Notes under the pieces: generated by a model
What the model was told of the DNA's origin: nothing
The model's input: only the letters and a program-made list of their open reading frames with translations
The model's database searches: none
Translations under genes and position numbers: made by a program
Shown: positions 33,420 to 41,242 of the stretch, in pieces
How the letters are laid out: each line of letters starts with the position of its first letter
Position numbering within the stretch: the stretch's first letter is position 1
Assembly: GCF_014397115.1 (NCBI RefSeq)
Contig: NZ_CP060720.1
Location: 698,001-762,000, forward strand
Direction of reading: 5' to 3'
DNA length: 64,000 nt
From: Vagococcus carniphilus
Lineage (GTDB): Bacteria > Bacillota > Bacilli > Lactobacillales > Vagococcaceae

Positions 33420-34472
33420 ATGAGAAAGCGTGTGATAGGTTGTTTGATAGTTGGTATGTTGGCATTGGGACTAGGTGGCGTTGTGAAGGCTGAGGAAGCG
33501 AGTGTAACTAAAACAGAAACGAGTGTTATGAAAGTTGAGAAAAAAGAACCAGTAAAACAAGATGACTCATCAGAAGTAAAGGAACCTGAAAAACAAGTAG
33601 ACCCAACAAATAGTTTTGATATAGTAGGAAATAAGACCAATCTTAAAAATAAAATTGACTCATTAACATATTCTATAACTGCCGAAAAAAAAGCTGAATT
33701 AACAGCTAGAGTGGAAAAACTTACTACGATGGAAGAGGTAAGGGCAATTGAGCAAGAATTAGACAAGCTAATCATGGAGCAGAAGCTACAAATGCAAAAA
33801 GATGCTGTTTCAGAAGTAATTAAAACTTTTTACAAACAGGGAAAGTTATCTAAAGATGAAAGTGATAAATTGCTTAAAAGAATTGCTGAGTCTAAAACAG
33901 TTGAAGAAGTTGATGCCATTTATGGAGAAGTCTCTCATTTAGTCAATCCAAATGCTCTTATAGAAAGAAAAGAAAAACTAATAAAGAAAATAAAAGAGTT
34001 GATGAATCAAGGAAAGTTAACTAAAGACCAAGGAGATGCTTTTTTAAAGAGAGTAGAAGCTGGTCTTTTAGAAGAATGGGACCAAATTGAAGTAGAAGTT
34101 GATAAACAAGTAAAAGATAATGAAGCAACTCTAGTAGGAGTTTTTAAAGAAAAATATGCTAAAGTTGAAAATGGTATTAATCAGTATATTCAACAAGGAA
34201 AATTGACAAAAGATCAAGGAGATAAATTCCTAGCTAAACTTAAAACTTGTCAAACAATTGAAGAATTAGATGCTTTGTGGAATGAAGTAGAAAAGCAAGT
34301 TAATGACAATGCCACAACTAATACTAAACCAGCAATAAAACCAGCACCTGTAAATCCTAAACTACCTCAAACTGGTGAAAAACAAACAATGGTTACTGTA
34401 GTAATTGGATTAATGATTATTTTAGGAGCAGGGTTCGTATTCTTTAAGAAAAGACAAACCAAAAATAATTAA
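33420..34472 (+). CDS. LPXTG-anchored helical-repeat surface protein 2
   Basis: A 350-residue paralogue of the preceding gene. It has a signal peptide ending VKAEE, an EKQVDPTN linker, repeats GKLSKDESDKLLKRI, GKLTKDQGDAFLKRV and GKLTKDQGDKFLAKLKTCQTIEEL, then LPQTGE, a membrane helix and KKRQTKNN. The ATG at 33420, 6 bases after AAGGG, is preferred over GTG 33417. Separate promoters with matching repeats suggest duplication of the whole unit including its control region. Function unknown; adhesion or surface binding is inferred. Confidence 0.9.
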   Translation: MRKRVIGCLIVGMLALGLGGVVKAEEASVTKTETSVMKVEKKEPVKQDDSSEVKEPEKQVDPTNSFDIVGNKTNLKNKIDSLTYSITAEKKAELTARVEKLTTMEEVRAIEQELDKLIMEQKLQMQKDAVSEVIKTFYKQGKLSKDESDKLLKRIAESKTVEEVDAIYGEVSHLVNPNALIERKEKLIKKIKELMNQGKLTKDQGDAFLKRVEAGLLEEWDQIEVEVDKQVKDNEATLVGVFKEKYAKVENGINQYIQQGKLTKDQGDKFLAKLKTCQTIEELDALWNEVEKQVNDNATTNTKPAIKPAPVNPKLPQTGEKQTMVTVVIGLMIILGAGFVFFKKRQTKNN

Positions 34473-34485
34473 AACTAGCTAATTT

Positions 34486-34522
34486 AAAAAGCTGATGAAC
34501 ATTCTCGTTCATCAGCTTTTTT
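34486..34522. terminator. bidirectional terminator between LPXTG gene 2 and pepS
   Basis: AAAAAGCTGATGAAC pairs perfectly with GTTCATCAGCTTTTT around a 6-base loop. Confidence 0.9.
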
Positions 34523-34532
34523 CATAAAAATT

Positions 34533-35771
34533 TTATGCCCACTCGCCGTTTCTAAAAACAGGAACGCGTGTACCATCTTTTTTAATACCATCAATATTCA
34601 TTTTGTCAGAACCAACCATGAAGTCCACGTGAGTTAGACTGCGGTTAAGACCAGCTGCTTCTAATTCTTCTTCACTCATCTCAGTACCACCTTTAATATT
34701 AAAGGCATAAGCTGAACCTAAAGCTAAGTGATTAGAGGCATTTTCATCAAATAAAGTATTGAAGAAAGTTAAACCAGATTGGGAGATTTGAGAGCTATCA
34801 GGTACTAAGGCAACTTCACCTAAACTTTTAGCTCCTTCATCTGTTTCTAGTAATTTTTTAAGAACTTCTTCACCTTTTTCAGCCTTAGCATCGACTACTT
34901 TACCGTCTTTAAATGTAAATGTCATATTTTCTAAGGTATTACCTGAGTAGCTTAGAGGTTTTGTACTAACAATCACACCATCAATTCTGCGGTTATCAGG
35001 GGCAGTGAAGACTTCTTCGGTAGGCATATTAGCCATGAAGCGTTCACCACGAACGTTGACACTACCGGCACCTTCCCAGTGATGATTTTCAGGTAAACCA
35101 ATGATTAAATCAGTACCTGGAGCAGTATAATGTAGTGAATCAAACTGTTCAGCATTTAATTCAGCAGCTTTTGCTTCAAGAGATTTATCATGAGCAACCC
35201 ATGCAGCAACTGGATCTTCTTCATAAATACGAGTTGTTTTAAAAATAGCATCCCATAAAGCATCTACTTGCTCTTCGTTAGTAGAAAGTTCAGGGAAAAC
35301 TTTTTTAGCCCATTGAGTACCAGCAGCAGCTGCAACTACCCAACTAACTTTATTTGCTTGTGTTGCTTGGCGAAGTGGCATCATTGCTTTACCCATAGCA
35401 GATTGGAAAGTAGATAATCGATCATTATCAACACCAGCATAAGCATCAGGATCTTGAGAAACAATACCAATACGGCTTGCCCCTTTTTCTACCCAATCGT
35501 TTATCTCGTCAATCTTATATTGGGGAACAGTTTCGATAACTTCTTGATCAGCGTTAATAAAAGTTTCACGACTGACAGAATCATCAGCCCACTGAACGAT
35601 AACTTGTTTTGCGCCTAGTTTATAAGCTTCTTCAACAATATGACGAGCTAAAGGAGCTTGCTCTACTTGAATTGAAAGAACAACTGTGTGACTTTTTTGA
35701 ACATTAACGCCAACCTCAACAATCAATTTAGCGTATTTTTTTAATAACGTATCGAAATTTTGTAAGACCAT
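34533..35771 (-). CDS. pepS: M29-family aminopeptidase (PepS)
   Basis: A 412-residue thermophilic-type M29 metallo-aminopeptidase. Conserved pieces are FDTLLKKYAKLIVEVGVNVQ, LPENHHWEGAGSVNVRGERFMANMPTEEVF with metal-binding Glu/His, LGEVALVPD, and the C-terminal HVDFMVGSDKMNIDG. It removes N-terminal residues from peptides in the cytoplasm and dimerises with a co-catalytic metal pair. Monocistronic, with a strong AGGAGG on the minus strand before ATG 35771. Confidence 0.93.
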   Translation of the reverse strand: MVLQNFDTLLKKYAKLIVEVGVNVQKSHTVVLSIQVEQAPLARHIVEEAYKLGAKQVIVQWADDSVSRETFINADQEVIETVPQYKIDEINDWVEKGASRIGIVSQDPDAYAGVDNDRLSTFQSAMGKAMMPLRQATQANKVSWVVAAAAGTQWAKKVFPELSTNEEQVDALWDAIFKTTRIYEEDPVAAWVAHDKSLEAKAAELNAEQFDSLHYTAPGTDLIIGLPENHHWEGAGSVNVRGERFMANMPTEEVFTAPDNRRIDGVIVSTKPLSYSGNTLENMTFTFKDGKVVDAKAEKGEEVLKKLLETDEGAKSLGEVALVPDSSQISQSGLTFFNTLFDENASNHLALGSAYAFNIKGGTEMSEEELEAAGLNRSLTHVDFMVGSDKMNIDGIKKDGTRVPVFRNGEWA

Positions 35772-35909
35772 AAATGAAATCCTCCTAATAGTTTTATTTG
35801 TTTAAATAGTAGCATAAGAACAGGGTTATATCAATTGAAGCATAGGGAAAAGCACTTACAAAAAAAATTAAATTTTTTTAAAAAATGACAAAATTTTTAC
35901 ATAAATTAA

Positions 35910-35937
35910 TTGTATTATTAGAAATACATGATACAAT
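35910..35937 (+). promoter_or_regulatory. promoter of the TetR-type gene
   Basis: TTGTAT (35910-35915), 16 bases and TACAAT (35932-35937). The leader is about 80 bases and very A/T-rich. Confidence 0.5.
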
Positions 35938-36024
35938 TAAGTTAGGATAGAAAAACAAAAAAGTTTTTTTATTTGAATTGTTTTTTTACAAAAAAAAATA
36001 AAATTAAAAAGGTGGGTGTGTCTT

Positions 36025-36594
36025 ATGGCTAGAAGAAAAACAATCACAAGAGAACATATTTTAAATGCTACTCATGAAGTTGTTGCAACGGAAGGATTTT
36101 CAGGTTTTACAGCACGTAACATTGCCAGCAAAATGAAAAGTTCGACACAACCGATTTATTTAGAGTTTAAAAACATGGAAGAATTGCGAGAGGCTTTTTT
36201 TGAAGAAGTTGAAGATTATTTGAGAAATGAAGTTTTTAACAAAGAAGTTTCAGGGGATCCAATCATCGACTTAACTCTAAATTATGTCGAGTTTGCACGG
36301 AAAGAAAAGATGTTATTCCGCGCATTATTTGTTGAAGATCACGCTGGTGGTCAATTGTTAAATGAGTTTGGGTTAAAGATGTTTATCGAAAAAGCAAAAG
36401 ACTCAGAATTATATCAAGGGGTTTCAGATGAGGAATTGAACACGGCCTTTCTAGGTAACTGGATTACAGCAACTGGCTTAGCGTCACTTGCGACAAGTGA
36501 AAGAATTCATCCGACAACTGAAGAGATGGTAAGTATTTTGAATATCGTAAACAAATCAATCAAGAGAAACCCAACATTTACGATTACTATGTAA
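36025..36594 (+). CDS. TetR/AcrR-family transcriptional regulator
   Basis: 189 residues. The N-terminal HTH reads ITREHILNATHEVVATEGFSGFTARNIASKMKSSTQPIYLEFKNMEEL (split over about residues 5-52); the rest is an all-helical ligand-binding domain. The ATG at 36025, with AAGGTGG 9 bases upstream, replaces GTG 36016. No obvious divergent target: the neighbours are pepS, divergent after about 250 bases, and flavodoxin, convergent. Confidence 0.87.
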   Translation: MARRKTITREHILNATHEVVATEGFSGFTARNIASKMKSSTQPIYLEFKNMEELREAFFEEVEDYLRNEVFNKEVSGDPIIDLTLNYVEFARKEKMLFRALFVEDHAGGQLLNEFGLKMFIEKAKDSELYQGVSDEELNTAFLGNWITATGLASLATSERIHPTTEEMVSILNIVNKSIKRNPTFTITM

Positions 36595-36606
36595 TCGGAC
36601 TTGTTT

Positions 36607-36640
36607 GGCGCCTATTCGTTCGGAAAAGGCGCCTTTTTTT
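36607..36640 (+). terminator. terminator of the TetR-type gene
   Basis: GGCGCC pairs with GGCGCC across a 15-base loop and is followed by seven T. Confidence 0.8.
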
Positions 36641-36654
36641 ATTGTGAACAAAAC

Positions 36655-36695
36655 AAAAAACCATCAATATTTTTTTAGAATAAAGATGGTTTTTT
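36655..36695 (-). terminator. terminator of the flavodoxin gene
   Basis: AAAAAACCATC and GATGGTTTTTT form the stem. On the minus strand the T-run follows the hairpin directly after the flavodoxin stop. Confidence 0.7.
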
Positions 36696-36697
36696 AT

Positions 36698-37147
36698 CTA
36701 ATTTAATTTACTTTTTTCAACTAAAATTTTCGCAAATGATTGAAGAGCTACAATATCTTGTTCTTCAGGTGCAAGTTCAACCTTAACAGATTGAGCACCT
36801 TTAGTAGCGCCAACAGAAGCGAATGCTTTATCAAATTGATCAACTACTTGGCAGAAGTATGGATAAAATGTATCCCCACTACCAACAACACCGTAAACTT
36901 TTCCAGTTAAATCAAGGTCTAATAATTCTTCATGGAAATCAATAATTTCATCTGGTAGTAAAAAGTCGTCATACGTATAAGAAGCCACAATACAAATGTC
37001 AGCATCTAAAAAGTCAGCTGCATCTACTTGGGTACATTCGTTAACTTCAACCTCGACATCATGTGATTCTAAAGCCTCAGCAACGATATCTGCAATTTCC
37101 TCTGTGTTACCAGTAAGACTTGCATAAACGATTTTAGCAACAGTCAC
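36698..37147 (-). CDS. flavodoxin
   Basis: A 149-residue short-chain flavodoxin binding one FMN, an electron carrier. The phosphate-binding loop is SLTGNTEEIA, followed by the ring-stacking regions ASYTYDDFLLP and VVGSGDTFYPYFCQ. A longer frame begins at ATG 37165, but the GTG at 37147 follows AAAGGGG by 8 bases and gives the canonical N-terminus TVAKIVYASLTG. Monocistronic. Confidence 0.9.
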   Translation of the reverse strand: MTVAKIVYASLTGNTEEIADIVAEALESHDVEVEVNECTQVDAADFLDADICIVASYTYDDFLLPDEIIDFHEELLDLDLTGKVYGVVGSGDTFYPYFCQVVDQFDKAFASVGATKGAQSVKVELAPEEQDIVALQSFAKILVEKSKLN

Positions 37148-37242
37148 TAAAAAAACCCCTTTCATTAATAAATCTAATCAAATTATATCAAATTTGATGA
37201 TTTTTTCAATGAAATTAAGCCTCGGTAGACTACGGAAGCTAT

Positions 37243-37271
37243 TTGGCGTATCTAATGGTTTGTGCTAAAAT
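37243..37271 (+). promoter_or_regulatory. promoter of map
   Basis: TTGGCG (37243-37248), 17 bases and TAAAAT (37266-37271), with TG one base before the -10 (extended -10). Confidence 0.65.
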
Positions 37272-37306
37272 GATAATGCTAATTAAGAGAAAGTGGGGAA
37301 ATATAA

Positions 37307-38056
37307 ATGATTACATTAAAATCACCAAGAGAGATTGAAATGATGGCTGATTCAGGAGCTGTTTTGGCAAGTGTTCATCGTGCGTTACGTGATTTTATCA
37401 AACCAGGGATTACAAGCTGGGATATTGAGTTATTCGTTCATGACATCATCAAAAAAAATAATGCTGTAGCAGCTCAAATCGGTTTTGAAGGTTATAAATA
37501 TGCTACTTGTTGTAGTATCAATGATGAAATTTGTCATGGTTTTCCACGTAAAGAAGTCCTAAAAGATAATGACTTAATCAAAGTTGATATGTGTGTGGAA
37601 TATAAAGGTGCGATGTCTGATTCATGTTGGGCATATGTTGTAGGAGAGTCTACACCAGAGATCGACCATTTAATGGCAGTAACTGAAAAAGCTTTATACT
37701 TAGGAATTGAACAAGCACAAGTTGGTAACCGAATCGGTGACATTGGTCATGCGATTCAAACTTATGTAGAAGGTGAAAACCTTTCTGTCGTAAGAGACTT
37801 CATAGGTCACGGCATTGGACCAACAATCCATGAAGCGCCACAAGTACCTCACTACGGAGAAAAAGGAAAAGGTCTTCGTCTAAAAGAAGGTATGGTTATT
37901 ACGATTGAACCAATGGTAAATACTGGTACTTGGCAAATGAAAATGGATAATAATGGCTGGACTGCTCGCACTAAAGATGGCGGTTTATCATGTCAATATG
38001 AACATACATTAGCTATCACTAAAGAGGGACCTAAATTATTAACTTTACAAGACTAA
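37307..38056 (+). CDS. map: type I methionine aminopeptidase
   Basis: A 249-residue cytosolic metalloenzyme removing the N-terminal Met from nascent proteins. The metal ligands are recognisable in VDMCVEYKGAMSDSCW (Asp pair), FIGHGIGPTIHE (His, with Glu after) and EYEHTLAI (Glu). Residues 50-70 lack the long SH3-binding N-terminal extension, as in bacterial type Ia. Its stop is 15 bases from the next ATG, so it may be co-transcribed with the YihY-type gene. Confidence 0.94.
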   Translation: MITLKSPREIEMMADSGAVLASVHRALRDFIKPGITSWDIELFVHDIIKKNNAVAAQIGFEGYKYATCCSINDEICHGFPRKEVLKDNDLIKVDMCVEYKGAMSDSCWAYVVGESTPEIDHLMAVTEKALYLGIEQAQVGNRIGDIGHAIQTYVEGENLSVVRDFIGHGIGPTIHEAPQVPHYGEKGKGLRLKEGMVITIEPMVNTGTWQMKMDNNGWTARTKDGGLSCQYEHTLAITKEGPKLLTLQD

Positions 38057-38071
38057 ACAAGGAGTAACTAC

Positions 38072-38992
38072 ATGGAGCAGCAAGAAAAGAAAAGACCTAG
38101 TTGGAAAGAGTCTTTTAAAATATTTTTCGAAACGTTTCAACAGGCAGAAGTAAATATCTATGCCATTGTAATTACATACTATTTACTGCTATCTTTCTTT
38201 CCTTTGCTGATTGCATTAGGAAATATTCTTCCTTTTTTGAATTTAAGTAAAGAAAGTGTTTTACCTTATATAAAAGAACTATTACCACCATATATTTATG
38301 GAACTATGAAAGACATTATTGGTAATTTGCTTGAAAAAAGTAATGGTGGATTACTTTCTATTTCTGCTATTGGTACATTTTGGGCGATGAGTAAGGGAAT
38401 TAACGCGATACGAATTAGCTTGGATAAAGCTTATGGTGTAAGTCGAGAAAGCTTGCAATTTATTCGTCGAATTTTTTCTTTTTTAATGGTATTTATTCTG
38501 ATATTCGCTATCTTTTTATTACTATTAATTATGGGATTTGGACAAACGATTTTAGAGTACATTCTACCCATATTTGGCCAACCAGAAGAGATTTTAACAA
38601 CCTTTAAAGCCTTAAAATGGCCTGTTACTTCATCTGTACTTCTTGTCACGATATTTATGCTGTTTTATTTTGTTCCAAGTGCTAAGGTTCATTTTAAAAC
38701 GATTATCCCAGGAACTATCTTTACAACACTTGGTTGGATGGGAGTTACTCAATTCTACGGTATATATATCACGTATTTTTCTAAGCGAATCAATAGTTAC
38801 GGATTGATTGGAAGTGTTATTTTCTTCATTTTATGGTTAAACATTGCCGCAACACTGATTATTATCGGTGGTGTCATCAATGTCACCTTTGAAAAAATAA
38901 TTTATGGAGAAATAAAGCAAAAACGAAGTGTATTAAGAGAATACATTGAAAAGAAATTACCTAAAAAAATCAAAGAAGAAGACCCTAAATAA
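38072..38992 (+). CDS. YihY/virulence factor BrkB family membrane protein
   Basis: 306 residues with six predicted membrane helices. AIVITYYLLLSFFPLLIALGNI (split about residues 31-52) and the motif GLIGSVIFFILWLNIAATLIIIG are typical of YihY/BrkB. The C-terminal 35 residues are basic and cytoplasmic. The family was once miscalled RNase BN; its true role, perhaps transport, is unknown. It ends in a terminator that overlaps its last codons. Confidence 0.88.
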   Translation: MEQQEKKRPSWKESFKIFFETFQQAEVNIYAIVITYYLLLSFFPLLIALGNILPFLNLSKESVLPYIKELLPPYIYGTMKDIIGNLLEKSNGGLLSISAIGTFWAMSKGINAIRISLDKAYGVSRESLQFIRRIFSFLMVFILIFAIFLLLLIMGFGQTILEYILPIFGQPEEILTTFKALKWPVTSSVLLVTIFMLFYFVPSAKVHFKTIIPGTIFTTLGWMGVTQFYGIYITYFSKRINSYGLIGSVIFFILWLNIAATLIIIGGVINVTFEKIIYGEIKQKRSVLREYIEKKLPKKIKEEDPK

Positions 38993-39009
38993 CGGTCTTC
39001 TTCTTTTTT
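38972..39009. terminator. bidirectional terminator, YihY-type and MarR genes
   Basis: AAAGAAGAAGACC pairs perfectly with GGTCTTCTTCTTT around a 9-base loop, with T and A runs. It uses the 3' coding ends of both convergent genes. Confidence 0.85.
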
Positions 39010-39484
39010 ATTCGCCTTGAACAGATAACTCACTAACTTTTTTGATGTAGGAAAAAATAGTTTGTTGTTCTTCAGCATTAAATTGATGAATAATATCAAG
39101 ATTTTTTTGATAAATTTTTTGAACTAACTTGTCATAAGCTTCATAAACCAGTTGTCCTTGTGATGTTAACATATAAAATTTTTCTTTTTGATTATCTGAT
39201 TTTTGCGTGACTTCAATCAGTGAGTCATTTAGCAAACGCTTGCTGATTCGAGAGACACCACCTCGAGTGACATTTAAACTTTCAGCGATAGTTGCTGGGT
39301 TTTGATCCTTATGCCTGCCTATTTCATAAAGAACATTGAGAGAGAGAATAGAATGTTTTTTGATAACAGCTTTTAACTTTGGAGACTTAATTTGCTCTAG
39401 TAGCCAATCTTGATTCATTTCGAGAGGTTCACCATATCTTAAAAATTGCATCGTTTGAATAATTTCCTTTTCTATTTCTTTCAC
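39008..39484 (-). CDS. MarR-family transcriptional regulator
   Basis: A 158-residue winged-helix repressor. SILSLNVLYEIGRHKDQNPATIAESLNVTRGGVSRISKRLL forms the HTH (about residues 45-85), followed by the wing SDNQKEKFYMLTSQG. It is encoded 14 bases downstream of the azoreductase gene and is probably the repressor of both, acting at the 40143-40164 palindrome. The inducer is unknown; relatives respond to quinones and azo compounds. Confidence 0.88.
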   Translation of the reverse strand: MKEIEKEIIQTMQFLRYGEPLEMNQDWLLEQIKSPKLKAVIKKHSILSLNVLYEIGRHKDQNPATIAESLNVTRGGVSRISKRLLNDSLIEVTQKSDNQKEKFYMLTSQGQLVYEAYDKLVQKIYQKNLDIIHQFNAEEQQTIFSYIKKVSELSVQGE

Positions 39485-39498
39485 TTTTTCCCAGTCCT

Positions 39499-40125
39499 TT
39501 AAAACGTATTTGCTATTAGTTTAGCTTTTTCTTTAGCTGCATTCAAGATGTCTTCAGCTTTTTCAGGTTGAGCACTCATACCTTCAATATAAATGGAATC
39601 AATTTCAGAACAACCAAAACGATTTAAAGTATTTTTTAAATATTCTGCTCCTAAATCCGTTTGATGATTAGGGTGATAATATCCCCCAGCAGCTTGAATA
39701 TGTACAACCTTTCTATCTGGTAAAAGTCCTACTAAACCATCTTCAGTATATTTAAATGTTTTACGAGCTACTGAGACTAAGTCGATATATTGTTTCATTT
39801 CTGCTGGTAAAAAATGATTATACATAGGGTTTACAAAAACATATTTATCATGATTAATAAATTCTTCCAACCAATCATGGTGTTTAGTCATCATTTCTTG
39901 TTGAATAGATGACAAGTCGTGAGAGTTAGCTTGTTTTAGTTTTAACCAGGCATCAAAAGTGATGTCATTAATAGGTGGTACCCCATCTGTGTAGACATTT
40001 CGAATCGTGACATTGTCCTCTGGATTTTTTTCTTTATAAGTGGAAATAAAGCTATCTGCAACAGTTAACGAATAAGAAAAATCTTCTGTCTTCGGATGAG
40101 CTTGAATGATTAATACATTTGCCAT
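39499..40125 (-). CDS. FMN-dependent NADH azoreductase/NAD(P)H dehydrogenase (quinone) type
   Basis: A 208-residue flavodoxin-fold oxidoreductase of the AzoR/AcpD type. VLIIQAHPKTEDFSYSLTVADSFI is the FMN phosphate loop, with VFVNPMYNHFLPAEMKQYIDLV and VHIQAAGGYYHP at the isoalloxazine site. It reduces quinones or azo bonds with NADH and likely limits electrophile stress. The frame extends upstream by 42 codons, but ATG 40125 after AGGAGG is clear. First gene of an azoreductase-MarR operon. Confidence 0.9.
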   Translation of the reverse strand: MANVLIIQAHPKTEDFSYSLTVADSFISTYKEKNPEDNVTIRNVYTDGVPPINDITFDAWLKLKQANSHDLSSIQQEMMTKHHDWLEEFINHDKYVFVNPMYNHFLPAEMKQYIDLVSVARKTFKYTEDGLVGLLPDRKVVHIQAAGGYYHPNHQTDLGAEYLKNTLNRFGCSEIDSIYIEGMSAQPEKAEDILNAAKEKAKLIANTF

Positions 40126-40142
40126 AAAGTTACCTCCTGTAA

Positions 40143-40164
40143 TATTGTTTACGTGTAAACAATA
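40143..40164. promoter_or_regulatory. 22-bp palindrome: probable MarR operator
   Basis: Arms TATTGTTTAC (40143-40152) and GTAAACAATA (40155-40164) surround GT. It lies 18 bases before the azoreductase ATG, overlapping the likely start site. Length and symmetry fit a MarR dimer. Confidence 0.7.
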
Positions 40165-40195
40165 AGATGAGTTTGAGAAAAAAGCAACAAATAAT

Positions 40196-40210
40196 TGAGA
40201 ATCACTATCA
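40196..40210. promoter_or_regulatory. Fur-box-like 7-1-7 element
   Basis: TGAGAAT-C-ACTATCA matches the 7-1-7 Fur/PerR-class motif TGATAAT-N-ATTATCA at 12 of 14 positions. It sits between the divergent azoreductase and RNPP-regulator genes, so the target is ambiguous. Confidence 0.35.
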
Positions 40211-40266
40211 TTTGTTCTAATAAGATAGGGGTTATTTAGATATATATTCATTTTTTATCAAAATAA

Positions 40267-40284
40267 TATATAAAATTTTATATA
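40267..40284. promoter_or_regulatory. perfect 18-bp A/T palindrome next to the RNPP-gene promoter
   Basis: TATATAAAATTTTATATA is fully self-complementary and ends 6 bases before the -35 at 40291. It is a candidate operator for the RNPP-type regulator. Low complexity weakens the case. Confidence 0.4.
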
Positions 40285-40290
40285 AAACAT

Positions 40291-40319
40291 TTGACTTAAA
40301 TTATATATCGAGATATTAT
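40291..40319 (+). promoter_or_regulatory. sigma-A promoter of the RNPP-apbE-reductase operon
   Basis: TTGACT (40291-40296), 17 bases and TATTAT (40314-40319). The spacer includes a second small dyad, ATATC-GA-GATAT. Confidence 0.7.
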
Positions 40320-40367
40320 TATGGCAAGAAACATGTGAAAAAAAGAACAATAGGAGTGGTAAATAAA

Positions 40368-41240
40368 ATGAATGTTGATACTTTTATTGATGCGAGGAAA
40401 GCTAAGGGAATGTCCCAAAGTGAGTTGGCTGATGGTATTTGTACACAAGCGACACTAAGTCGATTTGAAAATAATGGGCAAGCACCAAGTTTAAAAATAC
40501 TACTAAAACTTTGTAACCGGTTAAATTTATCTATTGGAGAAATATTTCCAAAAGTTGGAGTAAAAAATTCTGAAGTTGTTGAAGCAATGAATCAAGTAGA
40601 ATTTTACTTTATTACAAGTGAGTATAAAAAAGCTCAAAAGATTCTAGATGATATTAAGGTTGAAAAAGAAGTAGATTCGGATTTGTATCTACGGTTCTTA
40701 TACTTAAAAGGGTTTTTAATGATATTTAATAATGAGCCAGTGACAGAGATTTTATTTAATTTTGATCAAATTTTATTAGAAGAAGAAATAAAAGAAGGTA
40801 ATATTTTTAGTTTATTAGCATATACAGGAATCGGAATGACTTATAGTCGTGAGAAAGATTATGAAAAAGCAGAATATTATTTTAGTAAAGTAATCGAAAA
40901 AATTTATTATTGTCCAACAAATACAGTAGAAGACACATGGCGTGTTTTAAATATTGTCTTTCATAGTGGTGTTTTTTATGCAGATATCAAAGAGCTAGAA
41001 GCAAGTAATGCTTTGTTAGAGTATGCTATTACGATATGCTCAGAAAATCACTTGACGTATTACTTAGCAAGAGCTGCTTTTCAACTTGCTTTAAATAGTG
41101 TTGAAGAAAATCAACCTAATGAGATTGTTTTGGAGAGACTTTATGATGCACGAGCGTATGCGAAAATCAATCAAAATCATGTATTACTAAAAGAAATTGA
41201 GAACCTAGAACCTCAATTTAAAAAGAAGGATAAAAATTAG
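40368..41240 (+). CDS. RNPP/Rgg-like HTH-TPR transcriptional regulator
   Basis: 290 residues. An XRE-type HTH (IDARKAKGMSQSELADGICTQATLSRFENNG, split over about residues 5-38) is followed by a linker and TPR-like helical repeats such as GMTYSREKDYEKAEYYFSKVI. This is the layout of PlcR/PrgX/Rgg-class regulators, many of which bind secreted peptides. The ATG at 40368 with AGGAG upstream is preferred over GTG 40335. It is first gene of the apbE-reductase operon, 2 bases before apbE. No candidate signal-peptide gene is seen beside it. Confidence 0.85.
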   Translation: MNVDTFIDARKAKGMSQSELADGICTQATLSRFENNGQAPSLKILLKLCNRLNLSIGEIFPKVGVKNSEVVEAMNQVEFYFITSEYKKAQKILDDIKVEKEVDSDLYLRFLYLKGFLMIFNNEPVTEILFNFDQILLEEEIKEGNIFSLLAYTGIGMTYSREKDYEKAEYYFSKVIEKIYYCPTNTVEDTWRVLNIVFHSGVFYADIKELEASNALLEYAITICSENHLTYYLARAAFQLALNSVEENQPNEIVLERLYDARAYAKINQNHVLLKEIENLEPQFKKKDKN

Positions 41241-41242
41241 AA

